Source: Halonatronum saccharophilum DSM 13868 (GTDB taxonomy: Bacteria > Bacillota > Halanaerobiia > Halobacteroidales > Halobacteroidaceae). From it: a stretch of 40,598 bases of DNA. Below are positions 23,677 to 31,865 of the stretch, one piece after another. The DNA is taken from contig NZ_KI912097.1 in assembly GCF_000517025.1 (NCBI RefSeq), positions 150,975 to 191,572 on the forward strand, read 5' to 3'. The translations under genes were made by a program, and so were the position numbers. How positions within the stretch are numbered: position 1 is the stretch's first letter; each line of letters starts with the position of its first letter. The notes below the pieces were generated by a model. It made no database searches. It was not told the DNA's origin and saw nothing but the letters and a program-made list of their open reading frames with translations.

Positions 23677-25635
23677 TTAAATATTAAACACTTCAGCCAG
23701 CTCTCCAGTCTGTTCCCAACCTCTACTATCTAATTTGCTATCACCTAGGTATAAGCCATGGGTCACCTTTGCTAGAATGCCTTTTAAATAAGATACTAAT
23801 TGTTCCTCTTTGGCCTTTCTATCATAAAGGTCATTCCATTCTCCTTCTTCATTCTCTCGGGCCAATATATAAGGATTACTCAACTCTTTACTAGCCCCTA
23901 GGTACCATAATTCGCTAGAAGTATCTAGCAAAAATAAATATTTGACACTTTCAATATAAGGGAAGGCTAGAAAACTATATGGTGTAGCCAATATAACCTT
24001 CTCTTCTATAGCTTGAGAGTCAACCAATAGATCAGCTGCCAAAGTCCCTTCGTTAATCATCTGAATAAACCTATGACCCAAATCTCTTTCCTCAAAGTCC
24101 TTAAACTCTTTCATAACCTTCTTAAACTTTACAAAAGAATTAATTAATTGACGACAGGATAAGATATCTTCAGCTTGGGGATGTAGAGGTGATAATATCC
24201 CTCCAAAAGCTGAACGAAAGAAGTACTCTAATTCTAATTCTTCTTCCCTTCTATCTTCAACCCATTCTCTAAATTTATCATACTTTTCACTTAAACTAAA
24301 TCCAATCTCCCCTCTGATTCCGATATGGTCTAAATTGGGCAATACCATCTTGTTCTCCTTAACCTTTTGGGCCAACAGAGAAGATCTAATAGGATCTAAA
24401 TCTAATATTAGATTTAAAACTTGGGTTATAGCAGTAGTACTGATTTCAATCTCCCATTCTCGCTTAACTAATAAAGTTAAAACTATCAACCCTTGGGCAA
24501 AAGAGTTATCTAATAGAAGTCGATTCTTACTTAGGCTTATCAACTGATGTCCATTTTCCTTTAAATAACTTTCTAAGTTAAATTCCAATACCTTATCTGG
24601 AAAAGGAGTAATGATAGCAATTTCTTTAGGGTTTATACCTCCTGCTAATAATGAGGATATCTCTTCTCCAATCTTAAAGATCATCTCTCCTCTTAACTCT
24701 TCTTTGATTATCTTTTTAATAAAGGGAGTAGGAGTAACCTCTCTTCCGTCCAATATTCTATCCCCAAGTTTTTGGGCCAACTCACGTCCCTCTTTAGAAG
24801 AGGTATATGACTCTTCTAATTCAATTATCTTTTCACCGTTAACAAACCTCTCTTTAGCCAATTGAGGAGCAGAACCAAAAAATTTAGCAAAATCACCTTC
24901 TTCATTAAATGAAATGTAGGTTTCCTCAACCCCTTGCATAATTACATCTATTAAATCTTGGGCTACAGGAACCATCTTCTCTAAATCGTCTATAATTAAA
25001 TATTTATATCTTCCCTTTAATTCTTCTAAATAACCCTTTCTTTTAACTAAATATTTATTATATAGGTGTAAGAGAAGTGAATAATCAATACAGCGCCTTT
25101 CTAAGCAGAGTTTACGAAAGCCTTTCATTACCTTCAAACCTATCTTATAAGTAAATTTTTTTTCACCATTATCTGCTAAAGATACTAATCTATCTCCAAC
25201 CTCCTCTATACTCAATCCATTTAACTCACTGTAGTTAAGATTATCTATTAGTTGTACCCCAATTTGAGATGAGGTAGATCTTACATCCTTAAAAGAACCC
25301 TTTTCTCGCTCTTTTTCTACTAATTGAGTCATTAGATAGTGAGCAGGCTCTACAGTCATAAAGATAGGGGCCAAAGCCTTTCTTTCGCCAAGATCTTCTT
25401 CGATTAAATCCCAGTACTTTTGAATTTCCCGTTGCAAAAACCCAAAGTAACTATAAATATGTAAAGAACCCATCTTGTTTAGATCAAGATCATTTCTCCA
25501 CCTTCTTACACTATTTGAGTCATTAGTAAAGACAAGAATTTCTTCAGTTCTTACTTCTCTAGCAAGTTTTTCATACTTCTCTTGTAATTTTGTACTCTTA
25601 CCTGATCCTGTTGACCCGGTATATATGTAAGACAT
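23677..25635 (-). CDS. AddB-like degenerate helicase subunit (UvrD-like fold)
   Basis: A 652-residue protein with a clear P-loop at the N-terminus (YTGSTGSGKST, lysine 13). The helicase motifs downstream are degenerate. Motif II reads YLIIDDLEKMVP, with DD in place of DE. The segment after it (IISFNEEGDFAKFFGSAPQ region and LEESYTSSKEG) keeps the helicase layout. The C-terminus (KEEQLVSYLKGILAKVTHGLYLG) resembles an eroded motif VI with no arginine finger. AddB and RecC are inactive helicases of this kind. In AddB, however, the fold is fused to an Fe-S nuclease domain, which here is the separate protein at 20171. It is separated from the helicase gene by 232 bp. Annotated relatives are often called recombinase-like proteins. 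Function is inferred from context. Confidence 0.75.
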   Translation of the reverse strand: MSYIYTGSTGSGKSTKLQEKYEKLAREVRTEEILVFTNDSNSVRRWRNDLDLNKMGSLHIYSYFGFLQREIQKYWDLIEEDLGERKALAPIFMTVEPAHYLMTQLVEKEREKGSFKDVRSTSSQIGVQLIDNLNYSELNGLSIEEVGDRLVSLADNGEKKFTYKIGLKVMKGFRKLCLERRCIDYSLLLHLYNKYLVKRKGYLEELKGRYKYLIIDDLEKMVPVAQDLIDVIMQGVEETYISFNEEGDFAKFFGSAPQLAKERFVNGEKIIELEESYTSSKEGRELAQKLGDRILDGREVTPTPFIKKIIKEELRGEMIFKIGEEISSLLAGGINPKEIAIITPFPDKVLEFNLESYLKENGHQLISLSKNRLLLDNSFAQGLIVLTLLVKREWEIEISTTAITQVLNLILDLDPIRSSLLAQKVKENKMVLPNLDHIGIRGEIGFSLSEKYDKFREWVEDRREEELELEYFFRSAFGGILSPLHPQAEDILSCRQLINSFVKFKKVMKEFKDFEERDLGHRFIQMINEGTLAADLLVDSQAIEEKVILATPYSFLAFPYIESVKYLFLLDTSSELWYLGASKELSNPYILARENEEGEWNDLYDRKAKEEQLVSYLKGILAKVTHGLYLGDSKLDSRGWEQTGELAEVFNI

Positions 25636-25650
25636 AATAGCCCTCCTTTA

Positions 25651-25752
25651 TTAGCTTCTAGTCTCTAGCTACTTTTTAGCTAAAAGCTTTAAACCCTACT
25701 TTTAACGCAGAAGGTTTAACTAATAGCTAGTAGCAAGTAGCTAGTGGCACGA
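25651..25752. repeat. Inverted-repeat element (copy D) with TAGCTAG-type heptads, in a 440-bp gene-free gap
   Basis: The right arm has the 7-bp units TAGCTAG, TAGCAAG, TAGCTAG and ends in AGTGGCACGA (25743-25752), the same edge sequence as copy C in complement (21050-21059). The left arm (about 25651-25680) carries CTAGCTAC-type complements, and the middle has TTTAAACCC and AAGGTTTAAC blocks as in copies B and C. Of the rest of the gap 25636-26075, 25985-26010 holds a further fragment (TAGCTAC, TTGCTAC units), and 25760-25980 shows no gene and no structure that I can support. Confidence 0.6.
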
Positions 25753-26016
25753 TAGTACTACTTAATTAGCACAACATATTATAATAACACTTTCCGATAT
25801 TAACTATTACAGAACTAGTATTATTCCTTGTTATTTGATCTTCATACATTAATTATTTCCCTTTATATATTTGCATATCGACATAATAAAATCCTTCATT
25901 CAAGTAATAAAGCTTAGTTTTATTAGCTAGTATTTTCTAACTGCTGGCTTTTAAAAACAACTTCAAATATTTTTTTAATGGGCTTTTCACCTAATAAATA
26001 GCTACTTGCTACTACC

Positions 26017-26055
26017 TAAACAAACAAGAGGGCCAAGGGCCCTCTTGTTTGTTTA
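26017..26055 (-). terminator. Strong GC-rich terminator of the M42 operon
   Basis: The arms 26017-26034 and 26038-26055 are exact complements (18 bp, core AAGAGGGCC) around a 3-base loop. It lies 21 bp after the stop of the last M42 gene. Confidence 0.92.
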
Positions 26056-26075
26056 CTATTATCTATTATCAGTAC

Positions 26076-27083
26076 TTAAATAACTCCTTTATAATCGCTC
26101 TCTAAGATACTTACTAACAACTCGACTCCATTTTGAACATCATTGATATCGATCATCTCTGAAGGAGAGTGAATATAACGGCACGGTATCGATATAGCTC
26201 CTGCTAAGACTCCATCACGACTAAGCTGTATTCCACTTGTATCTGAACCACCTGCTTCTAACACCTCTAGCTGATAGGGTATACCCTTCTCTTTAGCTAT
26301 CTCAACCATCATTCCCTTTACCTTAGGTGGTACTAAAACTGAACTATCTTTAACCTTAATTGTTGGCCCTTCACCTAAGGATACTTCCATCCTCTTGGCT
26401 TCAGGTGTATCACCGGTCCTAGTAACATCGACTGCAATTCCGAAATCAGGCTCTATACCATAAGCTGATGTTTTGGCCCCTCTTATACCTACCTCCTCTT
26501 GTACTGTAAAGACAAAGTAAGTATCATAGGTAGGTTGGCCCTTTAATTTATTTAAGGCTTCAATTAAGAAGGCTACTCCTATTCTATCATCTAATGATTT
26601 GGCAACTATTCTATCTCCTAACTCATCCATTCTTCTATAATAAGAAGCAGTATCCCCAACCTTAACCTTTTTTAGAGCTTCTTCTTTATTTTTGGCCCCT
26701 ATATCTATATACATTTTATCCAACTTCAATTTAGATATATCATCTAGTTTGGCTTCCTTATCGATTACACCTACTGTTTTATCATTAAATATTACTCTCT
26801 CTCCCAGTAAAGTATGGGTTGGAAGACCACCGATATTAGAGAACCTTATGAATCCTTCATCATCTATGTGGGTAGCTATGAAACCAATTTCATCCATATG
26901 AGCTGCTAACATTACACTCTTTTTTGAGCTTTCACCCTTTTTAAGAGCGATTAAGTTTCCCATATTATCTACCTTTATCTGGTCTACCTTCTCTGCAATC
27001 TTTGCCCTTATAACTTCTCTAATCTTATCTTCACTTCCTGACGGGCCAAAGGCTTCCACTAAATCTTTAATTAATTTTTTCAT
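26076..27083 (-). CDS. M42 family metallo-aminopeptidase (third of three)
   Basis: A 335-residue dinuclear-metal peptidase of the M42 (TET/glutamyl aminopeptidase, CelM-like) family that removes N-terminal residues from short peptides, usually as a large multimer. Metal and catalytic residues are in AAHMDEIG, SLDDRIG, the EE pair of VQEEVG, the aspartate of IAVDVTRTG, and the histidine of YIHSP. The start is the ATG at 27083 (MKKLIKDLVEAFG) because GGGGAGG lies just upstream and this is the usual N-terminus; the reading from 27152 extends into the preceding gene. It overlaps that gene by 17 bp in another frame. It is last in the three-gene unit. Confidence 0.93.
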   Translation of the reverse strand: MKKLIKDLVEAFGPSGSEDKIREVIRAKIAEKVDQIKVDNMGNLIALKKGESSKKSVMLAAHMDEIGFIATHIDDEGFIRFSNIGGLPTHTLLGERVIFNDKTVGVIDKEAKLDDISKLKLDKMYIDIGAKNKEEALKKVKVGDTASYYRRMDELGDRIVAKSLDDRIGVAFLIEALNKLKGQPTYDTYFVFTVQEEVGIRGAKTSAYGIEPDFGIAVDVTRTGDTPEAKRMEVSLGEGPTIKVKDSSVLVPPKVKGMMVEIAKEKGIPYQLEVLEAGGSDTSGIQLSRDGVLAGAISIPCRYIHSPSEMIDINDVQNGVELLVSILESDYKGVI

Positions 27084-28104
27084 TGCTAAAACCTCCCCTT
27101 TCAATCTCTTGGCAGAAATTATGAACCAATTTAGTAGCAGTCTTATAATCATCTAAATTTACCAAAGATACTGGTGAATGAATATAACGACAGGGAACAG
27201 AGATTATTGCAGTAGGAATCCCTTCTCTACTTAAATGAATAGCCCCTGCATCAGTTCCTGCTTTAGTAAATCTTCTAAATTGGTATTTAAGCTCCTTCTT
27301 CTCACAGATCTCTATTAACTTATTTAATATTCTCTTATCAACAATTGTTGATCCATCCATTATTGTTAGAGCAGGGCCATCACCTAAGACTGTAGAATAC
27401 CCTTCTTCTTTAGCATCAGGTAGATCAGCAGCAGTAGTTCCTTCTAAAACCAAAGCTAAATCTGGGTTTATATCCCATGAAGCAACCTTTGCTCCCCTAG
27501 TTCCTACCTCCTCTTGAACAGTAAAGACTCCATAAAGAGGAAAATCATAATCTTCCTTCAATATCCTAATTAATGAAAGGCAGCCTATCCTATCATCAAA
27601 GGCTTTTCCCTTAGCAATATTAGAACCTATTTCTTTATATTTAGTATCGAAGGTTGCCATATCGCCTAAGTTTATCAGTTTTTCACTCTCTTCTTTAGAC
27701 TTGCTACCTATATCTATATATAACTCTTTATAATCTAAAGGCTTCTTTCTTTCATCAGGTTTCTGTAAGTGTATAGCTTTGGCCCCAATAACTCCTTTAA
27801 TCTTTTTTTTACCAACTAGTACCCTTTTAGATACTAAAATTCTCTTATCTATCCCACCCACAGGCTTAAAGCTTAAAAGTCCATCTTCAGTTATATCGCT
27901 AATCATTAATCCAATTTCATCCATATGTGCTGCTAACATTAACTTTGGCTTGTCCTTATTACCCTTCTTGTAAACTATTAAATTCCCCAAAGCATCAGTT
28001 CTAATTTCATCAACATAATCTTTAATCTCTTCTCTAATTATATTTCTAACCTCATTCTCACAGCCTGAAACCCCAACAGCTTCACTTAATCTCTTTAAAA
28101 GCAT
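27067..28104 (-). CDS. M42 family metallo-aminopeptidase (second of three)
   Basis: A 345-residue paralogue of its two neighbours. It keeps AAHMDEIG, AFDDRIG, VQEEVG and YIHSP, but the metal-ligand position that is aspartate in the other two (VDV/IDV) is glutamate here, in LALVLEGTTAAD, together with GTDAGAIH at the dinuclear site. Glutamate occurs in part of the M42 family, so the enzyme is probably active with a different substrate preference. The start at 28104 lies inside the previous gene (10-bp overlap) and the end overlaps the next by 17 bp, showing tight translational coupling. It is cytosolic, with no signal peptide. The pair on either side may form mixed assemblies with it. Confidence 0.92.
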   Translation of the reverse strand: MLLKRLSEAVGVSGCENEVRNIIREEIKDYVDEIRTDALGNLIVYKKGNKDKPKLMLAAHMDEIGLMISDITEDGLLSFKPVGGIDKRILVSKRVLVGKKKIKGVIGAKAIHLQKPDERKKPLDYKELYIDIGSKSKEESEKLINLGDMATFDTKYKEIGSNIAKGKAFDDRIGCLSLIRILKEDYDFPLYGVFTVQEEVGTRGAKVASWDINPDLALVLEGTTAADLPDAKEEGYSTVLGDGPALTIMDGSTIVDKRILNKLIEICEKKELKYQFRRFTKAGTDAGAIHLSREGIPTAIISVPCRYIHSPVSLVNLDDYKTATKLVHNFCQEIERGGFSNEKIN

Positions 28105-29147
28105 CTTAACCCCTCCACAAATTCTCCATTTAAATCACCAATAAAGTGGGTCAACAACCTTGCCCCTCTTCTAATATCCTCCATACTGACTGTCTCTACT
28201 GAAGTATGCATATACCTCAAAGGGATAGAGATAAGCCCTGTAGCAACTCCACAACGGCTTACTTGAATAGAATAAGCATCAGTACCTCCAGGTCTAGTTG
28301 ATGGTTCTACCTGGTAAGGGATATCTAATTTGTCTGCCAGATCTTTAAAGCGATTAAATATCTGAGGATGAACATGAGGGCCAAAGCCTATAGCAGGTCC
28401 TTCTCCTAACTCAGAAGCATCTTCTTTAGAGACGCCAGGCATAGTAGCATGACAAACATCAATTGCTATTCCTACATCAGGGACTATACCATAGGTACTA
28501 GTGATTGCCCCTCTAACACCTACCTCTTCTTGTACTGTAGCTACTGCATAAATATCAGCTCTATGCTTTAACTTACTCAGCAACTTAATTATCTCTAAAA
28601 TCATTAATACTCCAGCCCTATCATCTAAGGCCTTTCCTGTTACTCTATCATTTCTTAATGAAGAGAACTCTCTTTTTACAGTAATAGTGTCACCTATCTG
28701 GACTAAAGATTTGACCTCCTCCTCACTCAAACCTAAGTCTATGTACATATCTTTAACCTTAAAAGCTTTCTTTTGCTCTTCTTTACTTTGGATATGAGGA
28801 GGTTTAGCTCCTATAATCCCTATTAAGGATTCTTTGCCATAAATAACTATCTCTTGGCCTACTAAAGTCCTTTGGTCTACACCACCTACAGTTGTAAAAC
28901 GTAAGAAACCACCTTCTTCAATCTTTGTTACCATTAGCCCTATCTCATCCATATGTGCGGCTAACATTATCTTAGGTCTATTCTCTCCTTGACCCTTCTT
29001 ATAAGCAATTAAATTTCCCATAGTATCATATCTTATATCATCTACATAAGTCTCAAAGCTAGAGGATATTGTCTTAGCAATATCTTCTTCATAACCTGAA
29101 ACACCTAACTCTTCAGATAACTTCTTTAAAAACATCTTGTCCTCCAT
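28095..29147 (-). CDS. M42 family metallo-aminopeptidase (first of three)
   Basis: A 350-residue member of the same family. Motifs: AAHMDEIGLMV, ALDDRAG, VQEEVGVRG, AIDVCHATM and LRYMHTSVE, so all five metal-binding and catalytic positions are kept. In the last motif, threonine-serine replaces the SP of its paralogues. AGGAGG lies 7 bases before the ATG at 29147 (MEDKMFLKK). It is the first gene of the unit, and the promoter is probably in 29148-29224, a gap without clear motifs. Divergence between the three copies is large, so the duplications are old and each likely prefers different peptides. Confidence 0.92.
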   Translation of the reverse strand: MEDKMFLKKLSEELGVSGYEEDIAKTISSSFETYVDDIRYDTMGNLIAYKKGQGENRPKIMLAAHMDEIGLMVTKIEEGGFLRFTTVGGVDQRTLVGQEIVIYGKESLIGIIGAKPPHIQSKEEQKKAFKVKDMYIDLGLSEEEVKSLVQIGDTITVKREFSSLRNDRVTGKALDDRAGVLMILEIIKLLSKLKHRADIYAVATVQEEVGVRGAITSTYGIVPDVGIAIDVCHATMPGVSKEDASELGEGPAIGFGPHVHPQIFNRFKDLADKLDIPYQVEPSTRPGGTDAYSIQVSRCGVATGLISIPLRYMHTSVETVSMEDIRRGARLLTHFIGDLNGEFVEGLRCF

Positions 29148-29224
29148 TTAATTACCTCCTTCTAAAATTATTATCTTCTTTCAACTAAATAAGTATACAC
29201 AAATTAATAATGAATAAATATTTA

Positions 29225-30748
29225 TTATCTATTACCTATTATATGCTCTTTAACAATATCTGCTCCCTTATCCAACCCCGGACCTCCTAATAATAATAAG
29301 AGATCATCTTTCTTTACTTTAGATAAGGTTTCTTTAATTGCAGGTTCTAACATAGTATAGGATTGAGTTTTTATTTCTTTCTCCATTATAGTATTTAAAA
29401 AGCTTTCTTCCTCTTTAGCAAGGACTCTATTCTTCTCAATAACCTGATCTTCACATTTAGTTGTTATAAGTTCTTTTATTCTTAATTTATCTGCCCAGTC
29501 CCCTATTATATCTGCATTAATTTTATTGGCTTCAATTCCACGTTGGCCCTTTAAAAAGTGGACGATATATAAGTTATTATAATCAAAATCTTTAATCGTT
29601 TTAAAGTTAGCCTCTAATCCAACTGGATTATGAGCAAAATCATCAATCACTGTAAATTCTCCATCATAAACAAGTTCCATTCTTCTTTTGATACCTTTAA
29701 ATTTCTCTAACCCTCCTTTTATATCTTCCAGAGAAAACCCTAATAACAAGGTAGCTAAAATAGAAGCTAAAGAGTTATAGATATTATGTATACCTAGTAA
29801 GGGAAGTTTTATTCTAATTGAATTGGGTTCAATTATTTTAGTGAAATTAGTCAAAATTTTATTATTAATTACTAAATCAAATTCTATCCCACTTTTATTT
29901 GCAACTATATTCTTAGCACTTATATCACTATCCTTATTAATTCCATAGGTATAAATTGTAGCAGAAGTATTCTCTATTATAGAATTAGCATAATCACTAT
30001 CTATATTAATTACTCCATATTTATCTTCTCTTAAGTTTACAAATAATTTCTCTTTACTACTATAGTAATCATCTATAGTTTTATGAAACTCCATATGATC
30101 ATATGAAAGATTAGTAAATATAGCTATGTCAAAGTCTATTCCTAAAACTCGATCTAATTTTAAAGCATGAGAAGAAACTTCCATACTTACATAATCTATT
30201 TTTTCCTTCTTCATTAGTCTTAGAGTTTCATTTAATAATAAGGAATTTGGAGTCGTACATTTTTGAGGATCAAAATAATATTTATCACCAATTTTAGTAT
30301 GTAAGGTACCTATAAGCCCAGTCTTACCAACTATATTATTAATTATTGCATCAACCATTGCCGTTATCGTTGTTTTGCCTACAGTTCCAGTGACTCCAAT
30401 CATTCTCAAAGCTTGACTTGGATTATCATAAAATTCAAGGGCCAACTGGGCTAAAGCTTTCCTACTATCATCAACAATAATATAGGTGATATTCTTTGGT
30501 ACTTCAATCTCTTCTTCACCAATAATTACTGTAGCACCTCTTTTTATAGCCTCAACTATATATTTATGACCATCGGTCTTAAAACCTTTAATAGCTACAA
30601 AAATACTCCCCTCTCTAACTTCTTTTGAATTATTGCTTATATTATAAATTTCAAAATCATGAAAGTTAATTATCTTTTTAGTCTCTAAAGTATCTAATAA
30701 TTCACTTAGGTAAAAGGACTTTTGGTCTAAAGATGGATTTATCCACAT
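29225..30748 (-). CDS. MurE-family Mur ligase with altered amino-acid specificity loop
   Basis: A ligase of about 507 residues that should join an amino acid to a UDP-MurNAc-dipeptide-like acceptor using ATP. The P-loop is IGVTGTVGKTTIT (valine where GTNGKTT is usual). The family motifs VSMEVSSHALKLDRV, NLSYDHMEFHKT and IDDFAHNP are present, as is the carbamylated lysine segment YYSSKEKLF. However, the C-terminal domain lacks DNPR, the loop that fits diaminopimelate, and reads ELITTKCEDQVIEKNRVL there. The usual GGDRDxxKR segment is replaced by FLKGQRGIEANK. It is therefore a MurE-like enzyme of unknown amino-acid specificity or a paralogue outside the division/wall cluster. I take the ATG at 30748, 6 bases from GGGGGG; the one at 30754 abuts the RBS. 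It is divergent from the VanW gene. Confidence 0.8.
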   Translation of the reverse strand: MWINPSLDQKSFYLSELLDTLETKKIINFHDFEIYNISNNSKEVREGSIFVAIKGFKTDGHKYIVEAIKRGATVIIGEEEIEVPKNITYIIVDDSRKALAQLALEFYDNPSQALRMIGVTGTVGKTTITAMVDAIINNIVGKTGLIGTLHTKIGDKYYFDPQKCTTPNSLLLNETLRLMKKEKIDYVSMEVSSHALKLDRVLGIDFDIAIFTNLSYDHMEFHKTIDDYYSSKEKLFVNLREDKYGVINIDSDYANSIIENTSATIYTYGINKDSDISAKNIVANKSGIEFDLVINNKILTNFTKIIEPNSIRIKLPLLGIHNIYNSLASILATLLLGFSLEDIKGGLEKFKGIKRRMELVYDGEFTVIDDFAHNPVGLEANFKTIKDFDYNNLYIVHFLKGQRGIEANKINADIIGDWADKLRIKELITTKCEDQVIEKNRVLAKEEESFLNTIMEKEIKTQSYTMLEPAIKETLSKVKKDDLLLLLGGPGLDKGADIVKEHIIGNR

Positions 30749-30914
30749 TATCATCCCCCCTATTTATATAATATGTCTCATTTTGATTAATGTGATTAGT
30801 TTTTCAAATTGTCTATTAGTAACTTTTTACTTTCTTAATTATTCCATTAATATTTTTACATAATAAACCCACGCTTATCCTAAAACTAAAAATAAAAAGG
30901 AGTTATAAAAATCT

Positions 30915-31814
30915 ATGAGAAGAAATCTTCTAATTTTAATATTGCTTCTGCTATTAATAGTTGTATTTAATTTCAACTCCTTTACAGATCAAAGTAAAGG
31001 AGAGCAAGAACAAAAAGATCAACCAACGAATAATGTTAATTATAATAACAAAATTATTACTTTAGATAATTTAAAGAATGATGACCTAAATTCCATAAGC
31101 CTCAATAAAATTATAACTCAGTTGGCAAAAGAAAAAAAGCAAAAAGCTAAAAATTCTTTTGTTTTCAAAGGAAGATTATACTCTGAGAAGCCAGGAAGAG
31201 AAATAAATATCAATAAAAGTATAAAAGAGAATTTAAACTTTAGAGAAGAAGAGAAGGTGAAGATTTTTTATAAGGATATACCACCATTAATTGATAAAAA
31301 AAGGTTGCTTAATAGAAAAAAATTCATCTTAGAAACAGATAGCCAAATTAACAAAGATAAAGCTAGAGTTATCTCTCATTATACTACCTATTTAGGTAAT
31401 AGTACCACAAATCGAAAAAACAATATATCCTTATCTTTAAGAAGATTAGAAGAGGCTATTATTAAATCTCAAGAAGAATTTTCTTTTAATGATATATTAG
31501 GGCCAATAACTTCTAAAGCAGGTTATAAAGAAGCTCCAATTATAGTTAACAAAAGATATGTACCACAGGTCGGAGGAGGAATATGCCAAGTATCTTCAAC
31601 TCTTTATAATGCAGTAAAAGAATTAGATATAGAGATTACAGAACGGCACCATCATAGTCTTTCTGTTAATTATGTACCTGAAGGTGAAGATGCTACCGTA
31701 GTACCTGATAAATTAGATTTTAAATTTATAAACAAAGAAAATCATCCAATAACTATATTAACCGATATAATTGATAATTATGTTGTAATTTATATCTTAG
31801 AAATTTTAGATTAA
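30915..31814 (+). CDS. VanW family protein, membrane-anchored
   Basis: A 299-residue protein with an N-terminal membrane segment (residues 4-22, LLILILLLLLIVVFNF) after two arginines. A low-complexity polar linker follows, then the VanW domain at about residues 150-290. The domain hallmarks are FSFNDILGPITSKAGYKEAP, VPQVGGGICQVSSTLYNAV with a conserved cysteine, and HHHSLSVNYVPEGEDATV. VanW proteins accompany vancomycin-resistance clusters and many Firmicute envelope loci; their enzymatic role is unsettled. A peptidoglycan-related function fits its divergence from a MurE-like gene 166 bp away. AAAGGAG precedes the ATG. A 48-bp perfect palindrome follows the stop codon by 3 bp. Confidence 0.92.
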   Translation: MRRNLLILILLLLLIVVFNFNSFTDQSKGEQEQKDQPTNNVNYNNKIITLDNLKNDDLNSISLNKIITQLAKEKKQKAKNSFVFKGRLYSEKPGREININKSIKENLNFREEEKVKIFYKDIPPLIDKKRLLNRKKFILETDSQINKDKARVISHYTTYLGNSTTNRKNNISLSLRRLEEAIIKSQEEFSFNDILGPITSKAGYKEAPIIVNKRYVPQVGGGICQVSSTLYNAVKELDIEITERHHHSLSVNYVPEGEDATVVPDKLDFKFINKENHPITILTDIIDNYVVIYILEILD

Positions 31815-31817
31815 AAC

Positions 31818-31865
31818 TTATTAAATTATTAGTTGCTAAATATTTAGCAACTAATAATTTAATAA
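31818..31865. terminator. Perfect 48-bp palindrome, bidirectional terminator
   Basis: Two exact 24-bp halves meet at 31841/31842 (core TTAGTTGCTAAAT). It serves both the VanW gene (plus) and the convergent gene at 31859 (minus), whose TAA stop is inside it. It is AT-rich, so strong termination is less certain than for 3829-3874. Confidence 0.75.
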
